NCBI GenBank assembly: GCA_028023455.1
Contig: JAQFVV010006199.1
Location: forward strand, 8,198,972-8,262,971
Length of the DNA stretch: 64,000 nucleotides
Source: Epiperipatus broadwayi
Taxonomy: Eukaryota; Onychophora; Udeonychophora; Euonychophora; Peripatidae
Direction: 5' to 3'
Part shown: positions 33,036-44,800 of the stretch, in pieces
Layout of the letters: the number at the start of each line of letters is the position of its first letter
Position numbering within the stretch: position 1 is the stretch's first letter
Notes under the pieces: model-generated
What the model was told of the DNA's origin: nothing
The model's input: the letters and a program-made list of their open reading frames with translations, nothing else
The model's database searches: none
Program-made: the position numbers and the translations under genes

Positions 33036-36000
33036 TATTTTTATTAATAAAGACATTGATAAACAAGAATTAAAAGTTTACCTATTGGGAGGGAGGATGA
33101 TTAAAATTTGTTTTAAAAAATATTTATATAATATAGCACACAAATAAGAAAAAAAAAATTAACAGAACCTTTTTTTCTGGATATTTTCCTCTAATGTTTC
33201 TGAATCTAGGCTGGTAGGATAACCAGGCAAGAAAGTATCATGATTGATATTATCATTAATTACAGATTACCATTGCTTGCAGTCACCCTCTTAACACAAT
33301 TTATTTTAGCAACTTTATTTTAGAAATGTTTTATTGAATAAGTTTTTATGTATTTTTTTAAATGATACTAATTTCATGTTACATATGTTAGAAGTTAAAT
33401 GTGATAAGTTACTACTTTTTTTGAACATCTTATGTGTTGCAGTCTAATTTTAATTTCACTGAAGAAAATTGAGTTTTGATTTTTTTATCAGTTGTTCCTT
33501 ATTTTAAAAAAATTAAAGGCATATTATGCTGCACATGGTCAAGTTAAACTGTGATGTTTAATTTTGAACTAAAATTCTTAGCATTGCATGAATTCTTTTG
33601 TAAAAGATGTCTAAATGTTATCTATAAAATTATACATATGATTTCATTTATGTCTTAGTCAGTTATCTAATTCGAATTTTTATAGAATTTTACCAAACTC
33701 ATTGTTTTTATCAATTGTGATTATCCTATTTGGGTGTTTTTTTTTAGGCTACTGTAAGCTAGCATTGTATGGCGTATGTACTTTACATAAATGTGAAGTA
33801 TTTATGCATTTTACTATTGCCCCAAAGTAAAGCCATTTCTGATCATGATCAAGTGTTTATTTTCTTATTATAATATCTTTATAAAAAGCATTTAAAACAA
33901 ATATCTTCATAAAGATTACATCTGCGATTTGTTTTCGGATGAAACTTAATTTTTTTTTCCCGGATAGCTGAGGAATTTCCTAGTTGATCTGTAATCAATT
34001 CAACTGACCATCTAGTTAGTGAATATCTAATTATTACATTTTTAACAAAAGTTTAAAACGAGAAAGGCAAAAAACGCCAAACAAAAAAAAAAAATCTAGT
34101 ATTCCACAATTGATTGGCCAGGTTAAATACTTTTTCTTCTTCTCTATTTCTCTGTGAAGTGATCTGGAAGAAGTCTTTAACTTGCAGGGGACTTTTGGAG
34201 GTTATTCTATCTTTTATTTATATGTATATGGTAGTATATATATTGTTCACATACTCGCTTATCTCAGTATATTCATACTTCAGTATTTTTATTATTTTGT
34301 TTCTTAATACTGGGATATAAAGTAATCATTTTTTACTACTGTTATTTAGTTTTCTTCTTTCCCCCTCGATCAGAAAATAGTAGCAGCCCTACTGTTAAAA
34401 GTTGATTGGTTAAATCTATGACACTCTCAACAGACTCCAGAAGATCGTGGTGCAATAGAATATGACTCGGAATATTTTGAAAACGTGTTGTGTCTAAATT
34501 AAGTTATATTGCTAAAACGTAAACTTTACTTTAATAAGATAAAAACTGTGAAAGTTATATTTTACTACTTCCTTCAAAACAAAAAATATTCGGAATAAAT
34601 AAAGACTGCGTTTATCATTTATTTTATTCATTAAGATCATTATAAGTTAATGCTTTTCATATCTTGTAAATAGGATGTACTCACCGGTTACCAGGTGAGA
34701 AACGAAAAAAAAAAAACAATCTTCAAAATGTCTTTTTAAAATTTATATTTAAAATCATCGAGAGATTCTAAGTGATTTGCCTGCGTTTTATTTTAATCGA
34801 CCTGTTTGATAATCCTGGTAAGTTAATTAAATTAGTATATTTTTTAAAATGGATATTATTCTTTCAATTATTATTAATTATTTTTCAAGTTTTACTTATT
34901 TTAAAAAAATACCTGTGGGCATGTTTATTTATGATTATTGAGTATTCTCATTATTACTTTAATAGTTAAAAGCTATTTTTATTGCTTTGTAGAAAAATAT
35001 TTATTATAACTTGGATTTCACTGGGAGTAATTTATATTTTAATTTAGCAACAATATAATTTATTAATTAAATCTATTATTTAGATTTATAAAATAGACAA
35101 AGGAACCAAATAAAAAGTGAAATATTTGAAAGGAGTTTTTCTAAAAAAAATATACTTCCGATTGTCGTTTTTATAGCCTGTTTAAACGCCAGGTATTATT
35201 AGTGGGTCAACTTCTGAGGGGTGTAATCATTTATACCAGTTTTTTTTTTTTTTTTAGTGGTGTTTTGTAAACTTATGTATGAAAAAAAGTTTTCGGAAAT
35301 TTTGTTATTTATTAAATTATTTAAAATACTGCATATGTATATTACAATTTCTCAACTTTTTAAAACATGATTTTGAGTTTTATTTTAAACATAGTAAAAA
35401 AAAATCATACAATTTAAAATAGAAAAATATTGATAGCTAAAAAAAATATTTATATTTCTGTTATGCCTATACACACATTTATTTATCAATTTCAACTAAG
35501 ATTTCAACACATGGTTGCATAAATTTGCTGATGGTTTCTGTAATGCATTTCAACCCACCCAGGTCAGCTAGGTCAAGTCCCACATAACTAATCTAATATT
35601 ACATACTGTTGCTTTATATTTATTGATGTTCATCATAAATTTTGAAAAGTTTTATGAGAATCAATCTAACTGAAAAGTCATTTAATTTGAAATGCTTTTC
35701 AGGTGACAATAGCATATTTTTTCCGATATCTACAACCATTTGTTTTGAAATGCAAGAGGGAACTTTGATGTAATATTTAAAAATAGATCATTGTGCATAT
35801 GTATAAGAGTATTAAATGGATAAAAGATGCATCTAAATAAAGTGTATTTTAGATATATTTTGGAATTCAATAAACTAAATAAGTCTAAATCTAAAATTAA
35901 ATGAAATATATTTTTTCTAACGTAATAAAAAATAATTAATAATTATATGTGTTTGCTAAAAATATAGCACTCATAATTTTTTTTTTTATATGACGTGTAT

Positions 36001-36944
36001 AATAATGTAAATTTGTGTTCTAATATTTAACTCAAATATAAAAAAAAATCTGAATTTATCAAACACATTTATAAACATTTAGTATATTTTTTTCCTTTGG
36101 TATTTTATTGTTTTGTTGTTATTGTTGTTGGTGTTCATTATTCTGAATTGTGTATATTTCAGTGGATGAGAAAGGAATATATGTGCACTTGCAAAAATTA
36201 TTTTTGGATTCCTATCTGTTCATTTCAGCACAATATTATTACACACCTGCTTTCAGATTGATATTAGGAAGTGTTTTTTTTTTAAAATACATCCTCAGTA
36301 TAAGCTAGTTTTATAATTTGATGATTTATGGGCTAATTAAATTTTATATTGTAATTCTAAAAAAATGTGATTAAAATGAATCATGGCAAAGGGGTGGCAA
36401 GCACTGGCAAACTATATCTAATGATCAGGAGAAAAACATACTTGAGTCTAAAACATTTGTTTTATTTATGTACTTGTATGCTATTGAAGTTTAATAATTT
36501 TGTTGAGAGTTATCCAATGGTGAATGGTGCTCTATAGAATTCTTATTGTTTGCCGATAGTGCCGTTGAAATCTTATTTTTAGAATATTGCTTTATTTAAA
36601 TATATACTATTTTTATAATTATAATTAAAAAAATAACAGTTTATATTAATTTTGACTTTAAGTGCACTATTTAATTAATATATATATATCTAACATAAAG
36701 TTCACATGCAATAATTTATAAGTTGGCTAAATTATTAAATGTAATATTCTTTTATAAATTAAAAATATTTATTATAAAATATGTGATTTGTCAAACTTGT
36801 ATATCTGTACAATCAAGGCAAATAGGATCCTATGATTGAGCCATTGATATATTTAAAATTTTCCATTTTTTGCCAAAAGTTTAACATTCATAAACTTTAA
36901 CAAAATATATGATAAAATAATAAAACTTTTTACATCATTAATAT
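33036..36944. other. long stretch without recognised features
   Basis: Mostly low-complexity AT. The interval 33930-34480 is less AT-rich and contains several CG dinucleotides (for example AGAAGATCGTGGTGCAATAG), but no exon, promoter or repeat was identified. The 65- to 68-codon frames at 34114 and 34772 are hydrophobic and unconvincing. Confidence 0.35.
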
Positions 36945-37064
36945 GATTCTGTATGGTTTGTAGAGTATCACATTTTGGAATGTAAAGTCCATGTATTGGG
37001 ACCCAATTCTGTCAGTTCTGATGTCCAAACCTTTTATGAATTCTCTAGCAATATACTATTTGAT
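36945..37064 (+). repeat. tRNA-derived SINE relic (family S1)
   Basis: TATGGTTTGTAGAGTATCAC stands in for box A, and GTATTGGGACCC occupies the box B position. The trailer CAGTTCTGATGTCCAAAC with TTTATGAATTCT matches the copies at 16456 and 57955. It is the best-preserved of the three. Confidence 0.58.
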
Positions 37065-38999
37065 TATTATTATAAATATTATTAATGTGCATAAGCTTTT
37101 TTATATAGCATAATAAAAATTATAAGTTTATATCAACTAGCTATTAAAGTTGTGATTATAGATGTAAAATTATAAAATATTTTTTGTTTAGCTAGAAATG
37201 AAACTAGGATTCTTTTAAGCATTACTTTATTGCTAATATTTTTGGAAAAATAAGACCTAGTGCTTAAATTTTTAGGTTAAGCCTTCTTTTCTGTTTGTTC
37301 TCACACTCAGCATTATCACCCACAATCAGAAATCAACAAAGTCTTATTTATGTAAGACAGATATCAATTGTCTCCTTTAAAAGTGTGAAAGATGCTTTAT
37401 GCATATTTATTAAATGCACAGTTTTAAAGATAAAGAAATATATATATATATATGCTTGTTCATAATAAGAACTTTACTTGTAAATAAATGGGTTAACCTT
37501 TTGAAAATGTGAAACATTTTATAACAATGAAATGTAATATCTACTTACCCACAAGATCACAACAATTTTCTATATCATGCATATAAATATATATATGCAT
37601 GTTTTCTGCTTATAAACTTTTTTTGTTCCCAAATTTCCCACTCCTCCAAACAAAGATAGTATAATCAATCATTTGCTTGTATAAGTGATCTGTTCATTAC
37701 TTTTTATATAAGTTGAATTTCACATAAATCAAATTTTACATAAGTTGGAATTTTTTTGGAAGTATATATTTACTACTAGCCATGTTATAGAATATGAAAA
37801 TATTTTTTTAACAAATGAAAACAAACATGTCCATATATTCAAGAGCTATTCATACAGCATGAGACATATCACATTAAAAAAAATATACTTTATATATATG
37901 TCAAGAATTGCTTACATAATTCTGGCTTTATCTAAGGTGAGTTTATATAATTAGAGGCTTTCTTGTCAATTAAATTACATAATATTTAATATATATGTAT
38001 TCCTTTTGTTGTTGATGCTAATGATGATAAACTGAATAATTCTTTCTTAATATTGTTCCCAACACAGTAATGAATAAAAATATCTAAATACCTGCTCCAC
38101 TTATGTCAGTAATCCCATCAAGACAAAGAGAAATTAAACCAGAAGATTTTATATATATTTTGTGCTGATAGGTTATAATATATTTTTAGCCATTTCCAAG
38201 ATGTTATCTTTCACTATATTTCTAGCCAAAAACATATCTTTTTTTATATTTTCATTATTATTTCAAAATCCTCAAAAAAGAACTGATATACATTTTAATC
38301 TTACCTTTGTTAGATATTCACCATTGTGACTGCTAATAAATTTTACTGAACATTTCTATTTTTAATGGCTTGTAAATTCTTTTAGTTCTTCTTTTCTTTC
38401 ATAAAGAAGAGATTTATTGTTTCATAATGCTGTTTTATTGACAAAGTTTTAATAATAATGTCCTTGAACATAGAGTACAAACAGCTTTATGGCTCTTATT
38501 AATCATTCCATATTTTTCTATCCACGAACTTTGGGAATTCTCTGCTATTTGATTTCAATAATTTTTTTTTAACTTGTGCTGGTTAAGTAGATCAGCAAAA
38601 AAAATTTCTATAAAAAAATATTGAGAAAAATCTCTTTGTAAAAATTAATTTTTAAATTTCCTTATATATATAAATATAATAATTATTTTAAAGTGCATCC
38701 ATATCATAGCATCCATTTCTATATTAAGTTTGGTGCATTTAAGCACTAATAAGGTACTTGCCTCTTTTTTGCATTCTGCTGGTGTGCCATGCAGTATATG
38801 CTGGTTACTGATACACATGTAAATGCCTTTATGATTAGAGATGGAGGGAGAGACATGACAAGGAAAATTAATTATGTTAATTTCTCTCATACAAACAGAA
38901 TTTCCTTAATTATTAATAAATGATTTTATAAAATACAGGCTTATATGATATCATTTATACATACTACCAAAATTTTTTTGTATGTCATCTGTGACACAC
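37065..38999. other. AT-rich stretch without recognised features
   Basis: A (TA)n run lies at 37438-37453. An 81-codon minus-strand frame at 38645-38890 contains a few cysteines but no motif I recognise. No repeats were identified. Confidence 0.35.
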
Positions 39000-39012
39000 A
39001 TGCTATAGGTTT

Positions 39013-39652
39013 TAAACCACTAAACATCACATGATCACCATCTCTTATACTAGCACATAATTGTTATTAAACAAGGCAAAACTCTCCATACAGTAGTGCC
39101 ACACTGTGCCAACCCAAGTAATCAATGGATGCCAGAAGGCTTGTGCATAAAATCCCTATCTAATGCCTACTCATCCAATATCCCCAGATTAGTTTCTGGC
39201 TTGTGGCCATCATCAGTGAGGAGCCTTGGATCTGAGAGCACTGCACCTAGATCTTAGGATCTAATGCAACCCTCCAGCAGCCACCTTTTATCTCTACTTA
39301 ACTATAAAACTATGAGAATGAAATTGAAAACACAATAATATTTTCAATCTAAGCTCAATAGCTTATATAGTCATATGGGTCTGAACTCAGTTCAGCACTC
39401 ATACATTTTGGTGTCTTTGACTCTTTAACAACCATAGCCACCACTATCCTATTAGGCAGGATTGGTGTTAAACCACTAAATATCACATGATCACCATCTC
39501 TTATACTAGCACATAATTGTTATTAAACAAGGCAAAACTCTTCATACAGTAGTGCCACCCTGTGCCAACCAGCATAATCAGTGGACGCCAGAAGGCTTGT
39601 GCATAAAATCCCTATCTAATGCACTACTGTATGGAGAGTTTTGCCTTGTTTA
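39013..39652 (-). mobile_element. hammerhead-bearing tandem element with 13-bp target duplication
   Basis: A 640-bp insertion is flanked by exact copies of ATGCTATAGGTTT (39000-39012 and 39653-39665). It is built from one full unit of 456 bp (39013-39468), a partial second unit (to about 39619) and a 33-bp tail. The tail is the reverse complement of the unit's own AACAAGGCAAAACTC..CATACAGTAGT segment. The unit start, ACCACTAA.CATCACATGA, recurs at offset 456. It has no ORF. Partial tandem repeats plus a short inverted tail are how Penelope terminal repeats are arranged; tandem hammerhead units also define retrozymes. The strand given is that of the ribozyme. Confidence 0.82.
39173..39231 (-). 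ncRNA. hammerhead ribozyme, near-complete
   Basis: On the minus strand the elements are: ATCC, internal loop, GCTCCTCA arm, CTGATGA (39210-39216), stem II TGGC/GCCA with CACAA loop, GAAAC (39192-39196), TA, ATC, then TGGGGA pairing with TCCTCA, and GGAT closing outer stem I (39173-39176 with 39228-39231). All core bases are present. Helix III has a C-A mismatch (AC against AT), which should weaken it. Cleavage would fall between 39187 and 39186. The second, partial unit of the element stops short of this motif. Confidence 0.75.
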
Positions 39653-39665
39653 ATGCTATAGGTTT

Positions 39666-42600
39666 ACTATAGTTGTGGTAGATCAAAAATAAATTTGTAG
39701 AAATCTTAATTCAGTACTTACTCTAATTATATATTTTAATGATGTAAGAGCTTAATATATGAGGATGATAGCTGAATTCTAATTAATAAGAGGAAAGAGG
39801 ACCATAAACATACTACTGATCAAGTGTTTTTTAATCATAGTCATTAAAGCTACATGATATTAAACATTATTCTACTCATTATTTAACTGAAATATAAATA
39901 TTATATTACAGTATTTTGATCTATTAAGATTACTACTATCCTGTACTGTTTCTGATTATTTATTTTGAAAAGAAAAATATTTTTATTTAAAAGTCAGAAT
40001 GAATTTAACATCCAAACTGTTAAAGTCATTAATTTATTAATATATATTCCATGTCTTTATTTCAAATTCAATATACATTTAACTTTTAAAAAGCAGCTTC
40101 GTACATCTAATTGCATTGTATGATCAATAGAAAAGTGCAACAAAGAAAAGTCATCTGTAGAAAATCCATCTATAATTTTAGGTAGATTTGTTATTATATT
40201 ACTCCCTGTCTAAATTAAATACATTGAGAAAATATTTCTTCATATTTATTAATAATATATAAGTGGTATTGCAGATAAAGAACTATTTTTATGTGAATTT
40301 GATGGTATCAAAACAATGGATTAGAATGAAGACTTTTGTATATGTTCCTGGAAAGCCTTAAAAAAATTGCTCATTCATGGAGAAAAGACAATGTTTGACT
40401 TTTTGATCTCCAAGTGGACATTTGTTCATGAGAATAAATCTTGATAATAGACACTGTCTTGGAGTAGATTCTTTAGTGAGACAATTGATTAGGTGAAAAA
40501 TAACGCTAAGCCATAGCAAGAAATTTTAGCAGTAATCAAGTATTATTATTTTGATTGTAGTAGTCTTATAGCTTATCACTGATTCTACCTTTGGAAGAAA
40601 ACTCAAATAGTATATATAAGTAGAATTTTATCTTAAAAATTAATTTTAGTTTTACAGGATATTTCAATTTAATTATATATAAAGTTCAGTATATATTATA
40701 TTTATATTCACATTATAATTTTTATAATTAATATTGCTGAAAGAGCAATTATGTGATGTTATATGACATATATGTATATATTACAATATATAATTTTGTT
40801 ACCACTTCATTGTATATGTAAAAATTTTGCATATGTATGTTGGTATGTCTGGTAATGTAGGTTATATAGAGTGTCAAGCATTATATATGTGTAAATTTCA
40901 ATAAACTATTAAGTAAGTTATGTGTTAGTTGTGGGGCATAATTTATATTGTTTCATTCTACTGTAAATTTGAATAATTGATGAGCAGTTAATGGGAAGCT
41001 ATAATACCTACACCTTCAGCTGAGTTTTTGACTTTTGTTGATATTAACCTTCTTAGCTAAAGGTAGAAGAGGCTCACAGTTAACATAAAACTGAAATCCC
41101 TAAAATATAATCACTCTAGTGTCAGATTAAAATAACTATGTAAATGAGTTGTTTGAATTCAAAATCTTAGTGATTTTTGTATTTAATGTTATTAGCTTGA
41201 TTAATATAAAAGAGTTAAGGATACATTAATTTCAGTTTTGAATCCTAAGTTTTCACTGAGAAAAACAAAAACCAAAAGATGAATCATTTTTGGAAGCATA
41301 TATTAAGAATAAACTGAGAAAATCATGCAATGTTTTGTTGTTAGTATTGTATTTATTAATTATTTTTATTTTTTTTAAAGTAATATGAATGAAGGATTTG
41401 CTGTGGACAAGTACAGTCAGCACTGATTTTAAGCAAATAAATCATCAAAACTACTATTTCTTCAAAATTATCTTACTAACTCATATATATTAATTTATTT
41501 ATTCTACTTGTCGTCAGCTAACTGCACCTGCCTTAGATAATCTTTTTTCTTTTTCAAAATTAAAAATCATTTCCTGCATTCTTGCCTTTAACTGACAGAA
41601 TACTTGCTGGAATTATTGTATGTTAAACATTTTCTGAGAAAAAAATAAAAACTTTAATCAAGTTGTCTGTCTCTAACTGAATGTATTTTTATATATTAGA
41701 CATTTTAGCTCAGCGGTTACAGTATATTTTGAATATAAAGATTAAATTACATTATCAAAATTAATGTATAGTATGAAAGAAGCAAGTCTTTTTCAACTTC
41801 ATGTAAGTTTAGATAAAAATGTTGCTCATCATAATAATCAAATTCTGTGTGACAAGGATATGAGGTCACCCCCCTCCCCCGATTTATCTCTTAGCTGGAT
41901 GACTAGGTTTGTTACTTAAAAAATAATAATTTGAAACCTGAAAAGATTTCAAAGTTTCAACTATAATAGAACCTCATACCATAAAAATTGTAAATTAGAT
42001 GCTACTATATCCTTTTATTGACTGCTGCTTTTATTATTATTGAAAAGTATTAAGATATGTAATAAAATGTTCAGTGCTTATTTTATTTATCTTTTAAATA
42101 ATTACTGAATAAACAAGTTTTTTTATAAGTCTCTATTTAATTATTGTTAAATTGGATGAATTATATATATTAGTTTTCTCAGAGTAGTTGCTTGGAAAAG
42201 CAAAAGTTATGATCTGTCCAACATTAGAACAGAATTACATGCTTTTCCTATTATCAAAACACAAACATTTTTTCATAGAAGAGAATACAAAAAATGAAAA
42301 GGTTTTTCTTCATATTTTCCAGCCAGAAATGAATAATTTTTGTTTTTCTATGCACAAAAGCAATTGCAATTTTGGGATTATGATTTGGTCAGCATTGGAA
42401 TTCTATAGCATATGGAATTTCATAATTCATTCAAAATGATCTGTTATTGTTTTATATGTTATGTTTTATACCTGAAAACATGTTGATCTTTACTAAGCAA
42501 TAGGATTCTATAGTTAAATGACATGACTTGATCATCATTTATGGTCCTTAACGTAACTCATTTCAACATCTTAACTAATCCTGTGCATCATTGAAATGAT

Positions 42601-43329
42601 CTTTAATGAAATCTATTTATTCAAAAAATATTTATAATAATTAGTGGGCATGCATGTTCTCTATAACCAGAAAAGAAAAAAAAAGGTTATATTGATCATT
42701 TTTCCTTTTATATATATGAAAATACTACAATAAGCCATTTAAACATCATGGGATAAAGGATTCATAAAATATTGTATGGTATGCTAAATATTTTATGATT
42801 TGACAGAAAAATAATTATGATGCAGTGCTGGAAGATGAGGCACAGCATGAGGAAAGGCCAAATAATATTTCTCAGAACTAATGACTAATATGATGCAATT
42901 AAATCAAAGCTATTTAGAAATCTTGATGCAGATATCACTATGTGGAAAAAGAAACTGTAAATCCATAAAGAAATCAAAATTAGAATGTTGAAAATATCCA
43001 ACTAGGAAAGTTTAATATGTGAAAGTAAAAGTGAATTTCTTTTATATTGATATCTTAGAAGTTAGCAAAGTAAGGTAGATTGAACTGGGTGATTTTTTTA
43101 TTATTATCAAAACCCTATTTTTTCTTAATTGCCCATGCTTAAATAAGTGTATTAGAAAGGACATTGTAAGGACTGTCATTGGATTTAATCCTGTGAATGA
43201 TTGATTGATTTCATCTTAATTTAATAGACTTTTATTCAAAATTACTATAATACAAATTTATGTCCTAACAAGAAGAAATTGAAAAGTTTTAATCAGGTGT
43301 GAAAAAATTTCAAAATTTGGAAGCAAAAT
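39666..43329. other. long AT-rich stretch without recognised features
   Basis: A C-rich patch lies at 41868-41880. An 83-codon frame at 42188-42439 shows no domain. The interval 42820-42960 reads like degraded coding sequence (CTATGTGGAAAAAGAAACTG) but could not be assigned. Confidence 0.35.
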
Positions 43330-44800
43330 ATGCGTTTAGTGATGTGTGTTTGGCTTACCAAGTTTAAAAATGAAAGGAAATGGTATTGGACAGCATTGAT
43401 TTGGAAATAGAAATGAAACAAGAAAAGAATTAGAATATTTTTGTGAATTTAATTATCTTTTTATTGTTATATATTTATTATTGTTATTGTTGTTTTTTGG
43501 CTTTGACTGTGCAGTATTTAAATTTTATAGCAAAAATAGAGTTAGGGGAAATTTACTGAATGAATTATGAATTAATTATCTGCAAATTTAAATGAAAATA
43601 AAAAAGAATCATAAGATTACTAAATATTCTAGTTTAAAGAATATACTGTTGCTTTTTATAATAACATTAGAAATTAGTTTAAGGTAAACTAGGTGAACTA
43701 TATATAAAGTGTAAAAAATAACTAGATATCAATCTGAGATATTGAAAACATGTTGAGTTTTAAGTGAGTTTGTTGAAAATACCAAGCAACAAAAAATTCA
43801 AGAGCTTTACACATATATCAATACATGATGGAAAATGATAACAAATTAACCTAGAAATCGCTGATGAAGTCATGGCCACAGAAAGTGGTATTTAATATTG
43901 CAAAAGAAATTTCCTGTAAATTTAAGAAGAATCACTAAAAATACTGGCTCAAATATGCCAATGAATTTAGCAAACAGCTCACTGAACTATAAATTGAAAG
44001 AAATCAGTTTTTCAAAGAAATATTTTGATAAAGTATGCACAATATTGTAAAATATTTCTTACACAGTGATAAGTTAGCAAGATTACAATGCAAATTATTC
44101 AGCAGAGTATAGTCCCCATTCTTTCAGATTTACAAAATGCTTTCACAAAAGGTTATAAAACAATGGTTATTATTGCTATCATATTGGTTAATTGAAAAAG
44201 CCAGAAAATATTAGAAAGAAATCAATCTATTCTTTTTTTTTACAACCAGGCTTTTGATTATTTTAGGCAGGTTAAATTGAAAATGCTTTCAAAACATGTA
44301 TACAGAGTATCTCATTTTTGTATTGAATTTCTATATGGAATTAGAATTTATCTTTGAAAAGAATATGCTAAAGTAGACTAATTTTTCATTGGTTGCATAT
44401 TGCTATTCTTATGACAGAAATCAGATTAGAAGATGACAAATATGAATCAAGGTTGTTCAAAGATGTGACAACACTAAATTTGCAGACGTCTTAAAGACAT
44501 TTATTTAAAATTTCAAGAACAGGTAATCAATGAGATTACAGCTAAATCTGAAAATACTAAAATTAGGATGATAAAAAAATACATAACTGATTTTAAAATT
44601 GTGTTGATGAGTGTTGATTGTTTTTACTTTCTGACATCATTCATCTACAAAAAGAATCCAGCTTTGAAAATATTTATTATCTATTGTCACTGAACAGAAT
44701 TGCAATATAAATATCATATAAATTCAGTATCATAATGTTTTTGAATATAGCACTGAAAAACATTGTTGAGAACACCATCAAATATAAGAAAAAAATAAAT
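43330..44800 (+). pseudogene. decayed RTE/BovB-like LINE
   Basis: Scattered pieces follow the order of an RTE/BovB-type protein. FGNRNETRKELEYFCEFN (43408-43455) resembles the endonuclease block FGLG..NERG.RL.EFC. EKARKY is at 44199-44216, then FFFYNQAFDYF (44232-44270, palm motif A, catalytic Asp lost). A run ending FCIEFLYGIR lies near 44330. VDCFYFLTSFIYKKN (44608-44655) resembles V..F.YLGS.I..DG. ALKNIVENTIKYKKK is near 44750. Stops are dense and the YADD box is not recoverable with confidence. Ends are uncertain and no target duplication was seen. It is a different family from the 28725 element. Confidence 0.6.

Noticed and set aside
36292-36298. CTGAGGA word on the minus strand
   Set aside because: No GAAA box follows; only an A-rich run. 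Chance match.
38645-38890. 81-codon minus-strand frame with cysteines as a small secreted protein gene
   Set aside because: No signal peptide, no splice context and no conserved spacing; length is within chance for this composition.
42188-42439. 83-codon plus-strand frame as a gene
   Set aside because: No domain or codon signal that I can recognise; surrounded by AT-rich non-coding DNA.
43861-43885. CTGATGA followed by GAAAG as a hammerhead
   Set aside because: Stem II does not pair properly and no UH cleavage step or stem I partner is found; it lies inside the RTE/BovB-like relic.
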